From Poindextera sp963706385 (GTDB taxonomy: Bacteria; Pseudomonadota; Alphaproteobacteria; Caulobacterales; Caulobacteraceae): DNA of 64,000 bases. A program made the translations under genes and the position numbers. Position 1 is the first letter of the stretch. Each line of letters begins with the position of its first letter. Shown one piece after another: positions 26,821 to 35,645 of this stretch. The notes beneath the pieces were generated by a model that worked only from the letters and a program-made list of their open reading frames with translations, was not told where the DNA came from and ran no database searches. Where the stretch lies: assembly GCA_963706385.1 (NCBI GenBank), contig OY970153.1:2108001-2172000 (forward strand), given 5' to 3'.

Positions 26821-28431
26821 ATGGGCTATTCGCGGCTGATCGCCAAACCCCTCTGGACCGGGTTGCTGTTCGGATGCTGCGTCGGATTCTTGTCCGTCGC
26901 GCATGGGGCCTCCGCGCAGGCGACGAGCACGATCCAACCCCCAGTTCCGACCTTTGACGTCGAGGCTTACGACATAGACGGCGCCAAGCTCTTGCGGCGA
27001 ATCGACGTCGAGACGGCGGTCTACCCCTATTTGGGCCCCGGCCGCACCCGCGCCGATATCGACCACGCGCGCGAGGCGCTGGAGAAAGCCTATCGCGACC
27101 GCGGCTTCCAGTCGGTCGTGGTCGAGGTTCCGGCGCAGTCGGTGCGCGACAACATCGTCCGGATGCATGTCGTCGAGGCGTCGATCGGGCGCGTGCGGGT
27201 CACGGGGGCGCGCTATTTCTCGCCATCGGCCATTCGCGGCGAGGCGTCGGCGTTCCAGGAAGGGGCGGTTCCCAACCTCGATCTGGCGCAGAAGCAGCTG
27301 AGCGACATCAACCGTCTGCCCGACCGGCGCGTGACCCCGCTGCTTCACGCCGGCCAGGTTCCCGGAACGATCGACGTCGATCTGAAGGTGACCGACACCC
27401 TGCCGCTTCACGCCAGCGTGGAGCTCAACGACGATCACAGCCAGAACACACCGCCGCTGCGCGTGCTCTCCACGGTGCGCTACGACAATCTCTGGCAACT
27501 GGGTCACAGCCTCTCTCTCACCTATGCGGTGGCCCCGCAGGACCGCGCCGCCTCGGAGATTTATGCGGGCTCTTATCTCGCGCCGGTGTGGGGCTCGCCG
27601 TGGAGCCTGTTGGCCTATGGCTACCGCTCGAACAGCAACGTGGCGACGCTCGGCGGCACCAGCGTGCTTGGCCGGGGCTACGCCGTCGGATTGCGGGCCA
27701 TATTGCAACTGCCGCGCGCGGGGAATTTGTCCCAGTCGTTGAGTTTCGGGATGGATTTCAAAAATTTCGACGAAAACATAAACCTGGGATCGTCTTCGAC
27801 CGCCGACACCATCCGCTATTGGCCGGTCAACCTAGTCTACAACATCCAGAGCAACGGTCCCGAATTCAGCACCAAGGCGTCGTTGGGGCTTACCGCGGGC
27901 GTTCGCGGCCTTGGCAGCGACACGGCGGGCTTCGAGAACAAGCGCGCCGACGCCGCTCCCAACTTCGTGCATCTCAATCTGGACGTGACCCAGACAGAAG
28001 CCTTGGGTCATGGCTTCGAGGCGGCCCAGCGCCTGTCCGGCCAACTCACCGACCAGCCGCTGGTTTCAAGCGAGCAGTTTTCCGCCGGCGGACTGACCTC
28101 GGTGCGCGGCTACCTGCAGTCGGAGGTGGTCGGAGACAACGGGATTTCGGGCAGCGTGGAGTTGAGGTCGCCTTCGCTGGCGCCCAAGCTCGGCCGTTTC
28201 GTGGACGAACTGCGCCTCTACGCCTTCGCCGACGGCGCGACGCTGAGCGTCCTCGACCCCTTGGCTGGCCAAAAGGATTTTTTCACCCTGGCGAGCGCCG
28301 GGCTCGGCATGCGGGTTGAGCTGTTCAAACACCTCAACGGCGATGTCGCGGGCGCGGTTCCGCTCATCGACGGCCCGGTCACCAACCGCGATCGGCCGCG
28401 GGTCACCTTCAGCCTGAAATCGGAATTCTGA
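26821..28431 (+). CDS. Two-partner secretion outer-membrane transporter TpsB (ShlB/FhaC family)
   Basis: 536 residues. A signal peptide (hydrophobic core LLFGCCVGFLSVAHG, cleavage near ASAQ, residue 33) precedes a POTRA pair: FDVEAYDIDGAKLLRRID, then EALEKAYRDRGFQSVVVEVP and MHVVEASIGRVRVTGARYF. The C-terminal 16-strand barrel contains the Omp85-superfamily motif SAGGLTSVRGYLQSE (VRGY) near residue 428 and ends in a strand finishing with Phe. It would export TpsA, encoded 586 bases upstream. In most TPS loci tpsB precedes or directly follows tpsA with little spacing; here the space holds gene debris and a duplicated leader, so tpsB probably has its own promoter and may lead the operon that continues to 33850. 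Confidence 0.95.
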   Translation: MGYSRLIAKPLWTGLLFGCCVGFLSVAHGASAQATSTIQPPVPTFDVEAYDIDGAKLLRRIDVETAVYPYLGPGRTRADIDHAREALEKAYRDRGFQSVVVEVPAQSVRDNIVRMHVVEASIGRVRVTGARYFSPSAIRGEASAFQEGAVPNLDLAQKQLSDINRLPDRRVTPLLHAGQVPGTIDVDLKVTDTLPLHASVELNDDHSQNTPPLRVLSTVRYDNLWQLGHSLSLTYAVAPQDRAASEIYAGSYLAPVWGSPWSLLAYGYRSNSNVATLGGTSVLGRGYAVGLRAILQLPRAGNLSQSLSFGMDFKNFDENINLGSSSTADTIRYWPVNLVYNIQSNGPEFSTKASLGLTAGVRGLGSDTAGFENKRADAAPNFVHLNLDVTQTEALGHGFEAAQRLSGQLTDQPLVSSEQFSAGGLTSVRGYLQSEVVGDNGISGSVELRSPSLAPKLGRFVDELRLYAFADGATLSVLDPLAGQKDFFTLASAGLGMRVELFKHLNGDVAGAVPLIDGPVTNRDRPRVTFSLKSEF

Positions 28432-28465
28432 CATGCGCGGCGAACCGCATCACAGGAACAACGCC

Positions 28466-30238
28466 ATGCGATCCCTCTTTATCGCCCTGATACTGGCCGT
28501 CACCGCCGTGCCGGCGGTGGCCAACGCCTGGTGGCAGAAGGATTGGCCATATCGCAAGGAGATCACCCTCGACGCCTCGGCCAAGGGCGGCGCCATCTCC
28601 CAGCCGGCCGGCCGAGTCCCGCTGCTGATCCGCCTGCACAGCGGCAATTTCAAATTCTCCGACGCGTCGGATAAGGGCGATGATCTGCGCTTCGTGGCCG
28701 CCGACGACAAGACGCCGCTGGCCTTCCACATCGAAACCTTCGATCCCCTGCTGGGGGTCGCGGCGGTGTGGGTGGACATCCCCACGTTTCCGGTCGGCGT
28801 GACCCAGAAGATCTGGATGTACTACGGCAACAAGAAAGCCGCTCCCGCGGCCGACGCCGCCGCCACCTTCGATCCAAACTATTCCCTGGTCTACCACTTC
28901 GACGGCCCAGCGGGCGCGCCGCCGATCGACAAGACCGCCAACCACATCAACGCCAGCTCCGTTCCAGCCGGCATCGACGAGGCCTCCGTCATCGGCAAGG
29001 GGGCGAAATTCTCGGGCGCCGGGGGTATCGCCATCCCCGCCGCCCCGGTCTTGGCCGTCGCCGCCGCCGGACCGTTCACCTTCAGCGCCTGGGTCAAGAC
29101 CGCCGCGGCCCAGCCCCGGGCCGCCCTCTATGTGCGGCGTGACGGCGCCGGCGCCCTGATCGTCGGCCTCGACAAGGGAGTTCCATTCGTCGAGGTGAAC
29201 GGCGCCGGGGGAGTGCTGCGCGCCGCCGCGCCCCGGCCGATCGAACTCAATCAGTGGACGCACATCGCCGTCACGGCCGACGGCAAGGCGGTCACCCTTT
29301 ACGAAAATGGGCACGCCGCGGCGACGTTCGCCGGCGCCCTGCCCGCCCTTGCCGGCGCCTCGTCACTCGGAGCGGACGTGGCCACGCCGTCGGATCTGAC
29401 GCCCCTGGTGGGCGAAATGGATGAAGTGCGGCTATCGAACATAGCCCGCTCGCCCACGCTGATTCAGGTCGACGCCTCCACCCAGGGCGCCGAGTCGCGC
29501 CTGGTGGCCTATGGCGAGGATCAGAAGCAGGCGGGCATCGGCTTTGGCACGCTGGGCCTGATCGTCACCCACGTGGACGCTCCGGCCTGGTTCATCATCA
29601 GCCTACTGGCCATCCTTGCGGTGGCGTCTTGGTATGTGATGTGGCTCAAGACGACCTACGTCAACCGCGTCGATCGAGCGAACGAAGAGTTCCTCGCCTT
29701 CTTCCACGAACACGGCGGCGATCCGGGAGCGCTCGAAGGGAAAATCGATGCCGACCGCTTCGCCGAATCCAACCTCTTTCGGATCTACCACGCGGGCGCC
29801 GACGAGATGTCGCGGCGCGCGGCGCGCGGCCAGTCCTGGGTTTCCGCCGAGGGCGTCGAGGTCGTCCGATCACTGATGAATACCAGGCTCGTGCGCGAGA
29901 ACCAGCGGCTGTCCAGCGCCTTGGTGGTGCTCACCATCGCCATTTCCGGCGGACCTTTTCTGGGTCTGTTGGGCACCGTGGTGGGGGTGATGATCACCTT
30001 CGCCGACATCGCCGCCGCCGGTGACGTCAACATCAACGCCATCGCGCCGGGTATTTCAGCCGCTCTGCTGGCCACCATCGCCGGCCTGACCGTCGCGATC
30101 CCGGCCCTGTTCGGATACAACTACATTCTCCTGCGCAACAAAAACGTCTCGGCGAACATGCTGGTGTTCGTCGATGAATTCGTCACGCGCATCTCCGAAC
30201 GTCATCGGGACGCCGACCGTCCCCTCGCGGCCGCATAA
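28466..30238 (+). CDS. DUF2341-LamG-ExbB/TolQ fusion protein
   Basis: 590 residues. ATG 28466 has AGGAA 7-12 bases upstream and a clean signal peptide (MRSLFIALILAVTAVPAVANA). Residues ~22-130 match DUF2341 (WWQKDWPYRKEITLD, VPLLIRLHSGNF, WMYYGNKKA). Residues ~140-340 form a LamG/concanavalin-like domain (FTFSAWVKT, NQWTHIAVTADGKAVTLYENG, GEMDEVRLSNIARS). A transmembrane helix near 361-382 leads to an ExbB/MotA/TolQ channel domain with helices near 490-515 (GPFLGLLGTVVGVMITF) and 530-560. So the periplasm-facing carbohydrate-binding-like domains are fused to a proton-channel subunit. It is followed by exbD 10 bases downstream. Ligand unknown; a glycan sensor or periplasmic scaffold for the channel is inference. 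Confidence 0.9.
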   Translation: MRSLFIALILAVTAVPAVANAWWQKDWPYRKEITLDASAKGGAISQPAGRVPLLIRLHSGNFKFSDASDKGDDLRFVAADDKTPLAFHIETFDPLLGVAAVWVDIPTFPVGVTQKIWMYYGNKKAAPAADAAATFDPNYSLVYHFDGPAGAPPIDKTANHINASSVPAGIDEASVIGKGAKFSGAGGIAIPAAPVLAVAAAGPFTFSAWVKTAAAQPRAALYVRRDGAGALIVGLDKGVPFVEVNGAGGVLRAAAPRPIELNQWTHIAVTADGKAVTLYENGHAAATFAGALPALAGASSLGADVATPSDLTPLVGEMDEVRLSNIARSPTLIQVDASTQGAESRLVAYGEDQKQAGIGFGTLGLIVTHVDAPAWFIISLLAILAVASWYVMWLKTTYVNRVDRANEEFLAFFHEHGGDPGALEGKIDADRFAESNLFRIYHAGADEMSRRAARGQSWVSAEGVEVVRSLMNTRLVRENQRLSSALVVLTIAISGGPFLGLLGTVVGVMITFADIAAAGDVNINAIAPGISAALLATIAGLTVAIPALFGYNYILLRNKNVSANMLVFVDEFVTRISERHRDADRPLAAA

Positions 30239-30248
30239 AGAGGCCGCC

Positions 30249-30656
30249 ATGCAGATTCAAGATGAAGACAAACCCTACGACGACATCAACATCACGCCGA
30301 TGTTGGACCTGGCCTATGTGCTCCTGGTGATTTTCATCATCATGACCACCGCCGCGGTCCAGGGCATCCGGATCGACCTGCCCAAGGCCAGCTCCACGGT
30401 CAGCCTTTCCAAGCCCAAGACCAAGGCCATAACCATCAACAACGCCGGCGATATTTTCCTCGACGCCTATCCGGTCACCCTGCCGGACCTGGAAAGTCGC
30501 CTGCGAACCGCCAAGGCCCTCGATCCCGACTTTCCGGTGGTCGTACGCGGCGATTCCGCGGTGCAATACCAGAAGGTCATGGACGTCCTCGACCTGCTGC
30601 GACGCCTCGACATCAACAAGGTCGGCCTGGTCACCGGCAAGGCGCGAACGGGATAG
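30249..30656 (+). CDS. exbD: ExbD/TolR-family proton channel subunit
   Basis: 135 residues from ATG 30249. The single N-terminal membrane helix carries the expected aspartate: INITPMLDLAYVLLVIFIIMTTA, with Asp at the PMxD position that binds protons. The periplasmic domain (PKTKAITINNAGDIFLD and RGDSAVQYQKVMDVLDLLRR) is typical of ExbD/TolR. It lies 10 bases after the ExbB fusion and 19 bases before tonB, so the three form one energising module. ExbD rather than TolR is preferred because tonB follows and no tol-pal genes are present. Confidence 0.93.
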   Translation: MQIQDEDKPYDDINITPMLDLAYVLLVIFIIMTTAAVQGIRIDLPKASSTVSLSKPKTKAITINNAGDIFLDAYPVTLPDLESRLRTAKALDPDFPVVVRGDSAVQYQKVMDVLDLLRRLDINKVGLVTGKARTG

Positions 30657-30675
30657 CGCGCCGGAGGACGGAGGC

Positions 30676-31341
30676 ATGAGCAAACCGAAGAAAGACGGAC
30701 GACGACGCCTGAGAGGCCCTCTGATCGGCGCCTTGCTCGTGGCGCTCTTGGGCGCCGGTGCGTGGGTCCTCAGTCAGAATATCGCCGGCGTCACCATCCA
30801 GTCGGCGACGCCCACCGTCAATCTCCTGCCGCCCCCCCCGCCGCCGCCACCACCGCCGCCGCCGCCGAAGGAGCCGCCGCCGCCGGAAAAGACGATGGAA
30901 GCGCCAAAGACCGCCGACCAACCCAAGGCCGACAACCAGCCCAAACAGCTCACCATCGCCGGTCCCGCGCAGGCCGGCGGCGACGCGTTCGGCATCAAAT
31001 CGGGCGCTGGCGGCGGATCGTCGGTGGTCGGGGGCGCCGGTGACGGCGGCGGCGGCGGCGGATTCGAGGAGGCGGCCTACGGCAGGTTTCTGTCTTCGGA
31101 GATCCAGCAGGCGGTGCAGTCCAATCCCCATATCGACCGGTCGTTTTCCACCGCCGACGTGGCGGTGTGGATCAATCCTAGCGGCCAGGTCACGCGGGTG
31201 AAGATCCGCCACTCCACCGGCGACGGGAAGATCGACGCCGAACTGGTCGCCACGCTGGAACGTATGCCCCCATTGAGCGACCCGCCGCCAGCCGCCTTCA
31301 AATTCCCGCGCGAAGTCAAGGTCAGGGGCGCGCGGGACTGA
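30676..31341 (+). CDS. tonB: TonB-family energy transducer
   Basis: 221 residues. GGAGG lies just upstream of the ATG. A cytoplasmic basic stretch and one membrane helix (LIGALLVALLGAGAWVL) precede a periplasmic spacer of 14 consecutive prolines, then PPPPEK and Lys/Asp-rich repeats. A Gly-rich stretch follows. The C-terminal ~85 residues fit a TonB C-terminal domain (DVAVWINPSGQVTRVKI, then IDAELVATLERMPPLSDPPP, FKFPREVKVRG). This transfers energy from the ExbB-ExbD complex to an outer-membrane partner; the nearby porin and TpsB are the local candidates, since no TonB-dependent receptor is encoded in the window. Confidence 0.9.
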   Translation: MSKPKKDGRRRLRGPLIGALLVALLGAGAWVLSQNIAGVTIQSATPTVNLLPPPPPPPPPPPPPKEPPPPEKTMEAPKTADQPKADNQPKQLTIAGPAQAGGDAFGIKSGAGGGSSVVGGAGDGGGGGGFEEAAYGRFLSSEIQQAVQSNPHIDRSFSTADVAVWINPSGQVTRVKIRHSTGDGKIDAELVATLERMPPLSDPPPAAFKFPREVKVRGARD

Positions 31342-31370
31342 GGATGAAAATCTTGAAAGGGACACCACGC

Positions 31371-33158
31371 ATGAGCACGACGAACCTAGGCCGGCCCGCC
31401 GGCCGAGGCGGCTTCGCGGCGGCGGCGCTCGCCGCCTGCGCGGCGCTGGTCGCCGGACCCGTTTGGGCGCAGACCGAGCCCATCGCCACCGCGCCGGCCT
31501 CCGCACCCGCGCCCGCGGCGTCCGTCGCGCCCGCGGCGAAGACGGCGCCCTCGGGTATCATGGCGGTGAATCTGGTCCGCCTGCTGGTCAAACGAGGGGT
31601 GATAACCCAGGCCGACGCCGACGCCCTGATCCAGCAAGCCGAGGACGAGAGCAAACAGGCCCAGCTCGCGAGCGCCGCCCCGCCGGCCGCCCCCGAGCCG
31701 CCGCCCGGCGTCATCCGCGTGCCCTATGTGCCGGAGGTGGTCAGAAATCAGATCCGCGACGACATCAAGCAGGACGTGATGGCCCAGGCCAAGGCCGAGG
31801 GCTGGGCGAGCCCCGGCGCACTTCCGTCCTGGATCAACCGGGTTGAATGGTCCGGGGATTTCCGGTTCCGCGACCAGTTCAACTTCTATTCGCAAAACAA
31901 CATCGCGCCATACATCGACTACGCCACCTTCAACGCCAACGGCCCGATCGACATCAACGCCAACACCAACCCCAACGGCCTGCCGTTCCTCGACACCCGC
32001 GCCAACCGCCTGAACCAGTTCAGCCTGCGCGCCCGCCTCGGCGCGAAATTCGAGGTGACAGACAGCGTCGCGCTGACCGTTCGCCTGGCCACGGGTTCGG
32101 ACAACAGTCCGGTCTCCACCACCCAACTCCTGGGCGGCGGTCTGACCAAGAAGGATATCTGGCTCGACCAGGCCTACATCACCCTGACGCCGGTGGACTG
32201 GGCCTCGGCCAGCCTCGGACGCGCGCCGAACCTGTTCATGCACACAGACCTGGTGTTCGACGACAACCTCAATCTGGACGGCGTCCAGGTGACAGGCCGC
32301 AAGACCTTCGACGACTGGGGTCTGACGATGTTCGGCGAGGGCGGCGCTTTCCCGCTCGACTATGTCAGCGCCAATTTCCCCACCGACGGGGCCACCAAGG
32401 CAAGCGACAGCACCAAATGGCTGTTCGCGGCCCAGGCGGGCGCCAAGGTCCAGCCCGACGAACGGTCCTGGTCAGCGCGCGCCGCCGTTTCATTTTACGA
32501 CTTCGACAACGTCCAGGGGGTGTTGTCCGCGCCGTGCGACCTTTCCAGCGGCGCCAAACAGTGTTCGAGCGACTCAAGTCGCCCGAGTTTCATGCAAAAG
32601 GGCAATACGCTCTTCCTCATCCGCGACATCATCCCGCCCGCGAACAATCCGCTGAACTACGCCGAACCGCAATTCGTCGGTCTGTCCTATGACTACAGAC
32701 TGGTCGACGCCATGGCGGAGTTCGAACTCCCCCTGTTCGGGGACACCCGCGGTCAGCTCCAGGCCGACTATGTCCGCAATCTGGCCTATGATCCGGCCAA
32801 GGCCCTCGCCAACCCCCTGAGGCAGCCGATCACCAACTTCGACGTCAACAGCACCTATCGAAGCGGCCCCAACGCCCTCATGGTCAAGGCCACCGTCGGC
32901 TACCTGCATCCCGAAAACCGCGGGGATTGGTATTTCTCGGCCGGGTACAAGTACATCGAGCCGGACGCCGTGCTCGACGCCTTCAACGATCACGACTTCC
33001 ATATGGGCGGCACCAACGCGAGGGGCTATTTCGTCTCCGCCGGCTACTATTTCGCCAAGAACACCTGGGTGGACGCCCGCTGGTTCAGCGCCAACCAGGT
33101 GTTCGGGCCGCCCCTGGCCATCGATGTCCTGCAACTTGAGCTGAACACGAGGTTCTGA
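31371..33158 (+). CDS. Putative outer-membrane porin
   Basis: 595 residues from ATG 31371, which has AAAGGG 9 bases upstream; ATG 31344 is an in-frame alternative. Signal peptide ends at AGPVWAQ. An N-terminal soluble helix (NLVRLLVKRGVITQADADALIQQAEDE) and a Pro-rich linker precede a beta-barrel that starts near the GDFRFRDQFNFYSQ strand and has repeated GLSYDYRLV/DAMAEFELPLF-type amphipathic strands, ending with LQLELNTRF (terminal Phe). The architecture is that of the 'putative porin' family with an SLH-like or coiled N-terminal helix. Cargo unknown. It directly follows tonB and precedes a coiled-coil gene by 2 bases. Confidence 0.85.
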   Translation: MSTTNLGRPAGRGGFAAAALAACAALVAGPVWAQTEPIATAPASAPAPAASVAPAAKTAPSGIMAVNLVRLLVKRGVITQADADALIQQAEDESKQAQLASAAPPAAPEPPPGVIRVPYVPEVVRNQIRDDIKQDVMAQAKAEGWASPGALPSWINRVEWSGDFRFRDQFNFYSQNNIAPYIDYATFNANGPIDINANTNPNGLPFLDTRANRLNQFSLRARLGAKFEVTDSVALTVRLATGSDNSPVSTTQLLGGGLTKKDIWLDQAYITLTPVDWASASLGRAPNLFMHTDLVFDDNLNLDGVQVTGRKTFDDWGLTMFGEGGAFPLDYVSANFPTDGATKASDSTKWLFAAQAGAKVQPDERSWSARAAVSFYDFDNVQGVLSAPCDLSSGAKQCSSDSSRPSFMQKGNTLFLIRDIIPPANNPLNYAEPQFVGLSYDYRLVDAMAEFELPLFGDTRGQLQADYVRNLAYDPAKALANPLRQPITNFDVNSTYRSGPNALMVKATVGYLHPENRGDWYFSAGYKYIEPDAVLDAFNDHDFHMGGTNARGYFVSAGYYFAKNTWVDARWFSANQVFGPPLAIDVLQLELNTRF

Positions 33159-33160
33159 CC

Positions 33161-33850
33161 ATGACCAGACAGGCTCTGATCGCGTGCGTGCTGGTCCCGC
33201 TGATCCTGTTCGGCGGCCGGGCGGCGGCGGCCGACTCCGAAGTCGAGGCGCTACGCGCGCAACTGCGCTCCACGGTTCTGCAACTGCGCGAATTGCAGGA
33301 CCAGCAGGCCGCCGCCGGCTCGCCATCGACCGCCGCCAGCCCGGACGCCGCCGCCTTGCAGGCCAAGCTCGCGGCGGCGCAACGCGAGCTTCGCGCGGCG
33401 CGGCGAAGCGCCGGCGCGGCGGCGGACCTGCAGGCGGCCCTGACCAAGGCCCAGGCCGACAACGCCGGACTGACCAGCGCCGCGGCGGCGAGCGCCGCCG
33501 AGCTGGACAAATATAAGTCGGTCTACAGTCAAGCCGCCCAGGCGGGGCGCGACTTGACCGCCGAGCGAGACCGGCTGAAGGCGCAGCTCACCTTGACCGG
33601 CAACGTCGCCGCCGCCTGCCAGGCCAAGAACCTCCGCCTGGTCGCCTTCGCCGAAGACTTGCTCGCCGCTTACGGCAAGGTCGGGTTCCTCCAGGTGTTG
33701 ACGGCCCGCGAACCGGTCATCGGCTTGCGCCGCGTGCAGCTCGAAAACATCGCCCAGGACCGCGAGGATACGATCCGCGCCAACCGGTGCGACGCCAGGC
33801 TGGACGCCGCGGCCCCGGCGAAGCAGCCGTCGGCCGCGCCGGGCGGATAG
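33161..33850 (+). CDS. Secreted coiled-coil protein
   Basis: 229 residues. Signal peptide (LIACVLVPLILFGGRAAAA). The mature protein is a long heptad-rich helix (EVEALRAQLRSTVLQLRELQDQQ, LQAKLAAAQRELRAARR, AAELDKYKSVYSQAAQAGRDL) followed by a more compact C-terminal region with three cysteines or fewer. No enzymatic motif is seen and no family was recognised. It is 2 bases after the porin stop, in the same operon, so a periplasmic spacer or chaperone for the TPS/porin system is possible but unproven. A perfect 9-base stem without a U-tract follows the stop (33864-33887). Confidence 0.75.
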   Translation: MTRQALIACVLVPLILFGGRAAAADSEVEALRAQLRSTVLQLRELQDQQAAAGSPSTAASPDAAALQAKLAAAQRELRAARRSAGAAADLQAALTKAQADNAGLTSAAAASAAELDKYKSVYSQAAQAGRDLTAERDRLKAQLTLTGNVAAACQAKNLRLVAFAEDLLAAYGKVGFLQVLTAREPVIGLRRVQLENIAQDREDTIRANRCDARLDAAAPAKQPSAAPGG

Positions 33851-34331
33851 GGATGAAGGCGCCGTCGGGGCCAGGCCAGGCCCCGACGAGAGAGAATCCC
33901 AGCTAGCCTGGGCGCCCGCAAGATTGTTGATGCAAGCCTCGCTGGTCGATTCGCCCTTCGCGCGCCTCGTCCTCCGCCCGGCTGCTCACCCGTCGTCAAC
34001 CCGATCGAGAACGCGTTCGCCGGGCCAAGAGCCTGTCTTCGAAAGGGCGCGGCCCGAATCTCGAACGGGCTCAGGCGGGCCATGGCGGCCGCCATCGACA
34101 CGCTCACTCCCGGACAATGCAAGAATGTTCACGGCGTCAAATACGGTGTGGGCTGATCAATAAATACCCTCACTTTACCGTCAAACGCAGTGAGTTACAC
34201 TTAACGCTGGATTAATCCCAACTATTAAGCATGATGCAACTTGGCGGCTGTACGTGTGTCAGCGCCCACGCCCGTCAAACGGGCTTCCGAGACGCCATCG
34301 CGCAAAATCGCTAACCTGGGGATTGGACGTC
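33851..34331. other. Intergenic region with transposase remnant and AT-rich promoter-like tract
   Basis: Contains a GTCGGGGCC-hairpin (33864-33887) after the coiled-coil gene, the IS630 remnant at 33995-34156, and an AT-rich tract (34157-34230) that is the likely promoter of the glycosidase gene. Confidence 0.6.
33995..34156 (+). pseudogene. IS630-family transposase C-terminal remnant
   Basis: One open frame of 53 codons before TGA reads VNPIENAFAG... then LRKGAARISNGLRRAMAAAID and TLTPGQCKNV. This matches the usual end of IS630 transposases (NPIEnAFAKLKallRkAAARt...LWraI...id.fTPqECaNYF), including the DDE-associated NPIE motif. The DDE core and inverted ends are missing, so this is debris rather than a mobile element. 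It marks the boundary between the TPS operon and the glycosidase. Confidence 0.65.
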
Positions 34332-35645
34332 GTGACCTCCATCAACAGCAGTCTGTCGCAGCCCGAGCGCGCGGCGGACTTCATCAACGCCATTGGGGTG
34401 AACATCCACCTCGGGCAGACCGGCTACCAGCCGGCGACGATCATCGCCGACATGGCCTATCTCGGCCTGAGCAATGTCCGTGACCATGCGATCAACCAGA
34501 ACACGCCCTCGGCCCAGATCGCCGCCTACGGTCAGTTGGCGGCGGCCGGGCTCAAGTTCGACTGGCTGACCGGAGCGGCGCTCGCCCCGACCCTCGGCGC
34601 CCTCGACGCTTTTCTAAGCGCTTACCCCGGCGCCATAGCGGCGATCGAGGGGCCGAACGAGGTGAACAATTTCCCGATCACCTTCAATGGCCTCACCGGA
34701 ACCGCGGCCGCCCTGGCCTATCAGCAGGCCCTCTATTCGGCGTTGAACGCCGACCCGCTCACCGCCTCGATCCCGGTCCTCGATTTCACCGACTCCCCGA
34801 TGGCCGCCGGCGCCGCCGACGCCGCCAACGCCCATCCCTATCCGAAAGCCGGCAAGGAACCCAGGTCGCTGCTGACCACGCTTGTCGATAAACTTCAGGC
34901 GCTGATGCCCGGAAAACCCATCTATCTGACCGAGGCCGGTTACTTCTCCTTGCCCGGCCTGCACGGCTGGGAAGGCGTCGACGAGCTGACCCAGGCCAAG
35001 CTCACGCTCAATCTGCTCATGGACGCGGCGAGCCTCGGGGCGAGCGCCGTCTATCTGTACGATCTGATCGACGACGGCGCGGACCCGACGGGCTCGATCG
35101 GCGTCGATCACTTCGGGCTCTTCACGCTCGCCGGCCAGGCGAAACCCGTCGCGGTGGCGATCCACGATCTCACCTCGATCCTGGCCGATCCGGGCGCGGC
35201 GGCCACCAGCTTCACCCCCACGGCGCTGAACTACACCATCAGCGGATTGCCCACGTCCGGCGCCTGTTTCGTCATCGAGAAATCTTCGGGCGTCTACGAT
35301 CTCGTCGTCTGGGCCGAACCGAATATCTGGAACCCGACCACGCACACCCCGATCGCCGCGCCGACGAAATCGGTGGTGGTGCGTTTCGCCGCCGCCTTCA
35401 CGCAGGTGAGCGTGTTCGATCCGCTCGCATCGGCCAACCCGATCAGCACGGAGACCAACGCCAACACCGTGACGATCGCCGTCACCGACCATCCGCTGAT
35501 CATCCAAGTGTCCAATTTCGCCCAAGCCACGGCCAGCTTCGCGCCGCCGACCGCCGCCAGCGCGGTGGGCGCCAGCGCCGTCGCGCCGACTTCGCCGGGC
35601 CTTCCCGCCCTAGTGGCGAGTGGGGAAATCAATTCTCATTCCTGA
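34332..35645 (+). CDS. Clan GH-A-like glycoside hydrolase
   Basis: 437 residues from GTG 34332 (GGGGA 9-13 bases upstream); another GTG at 34254 would add 26 residues. The N-terminal ~300 residues look like a TIM-barrel glycosidase. AAIEGPNEVNNF near residue 110 has the Asn-Glu acid/base pair of clan GH-A, and KPIYLTEAGYFS near residue 198 has the candidate nucleophile Glu. The opening ADFINAIGVNIHLG is typical of large alphaproteobacterial glycosidase/RTX proteins. The C-terminal ~130 residues are a beta domain ending in an Ala/Ser/Pro-rich tail. No Sec signal peptide is visible, and no RTX repeats follow, so export is unclear (type I tail or leaderless). Substrate cannot be told from sequence. 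Confidence 0.75.
   Translation: MTSINSSLSQPERAADFINAIGVNIHLGQTGYQPATIIADMAYLGLSNVRDHAINQNTPSAQIAAYGQLAAAGLKFDWLTGAALAPTLGALDAFLSAYPGAIAAIEGPNEVNNFPITFNGLTGTAAALAYQQALYSALNADPLTASIPVLDFTDSPMAAGAADAANAHPYPKAGKEPRSLLTTLVDKLQALMPGKPIYLTEAGYFSLPGLHGWEGVDELTQAKLTLNLLMDAASLGASAVYLYDLIDDGADPTGSIGVDHFGLFTLAGQAKPVAVAIHDLTSILADPGAAATSFTPTALNYTISGLPTSGACFVIEKSSGVYDLVVWAEPNIWNPTTHTPIAAPTKSVVVRFAAAFTQVSVFDPLASANPISTETNANTVTIAVTDHPLIIQVSNFAQATASFAPPTAASAVGASAVAPTSPGLPALVASGEINSHS

Noticed and set aside
30826..30896. CCG-rich tandem tract resembling a repeat array
   Set aside because: It is the polyproline spacer of the TonB protein, not a CRISPR or satellite repeat.
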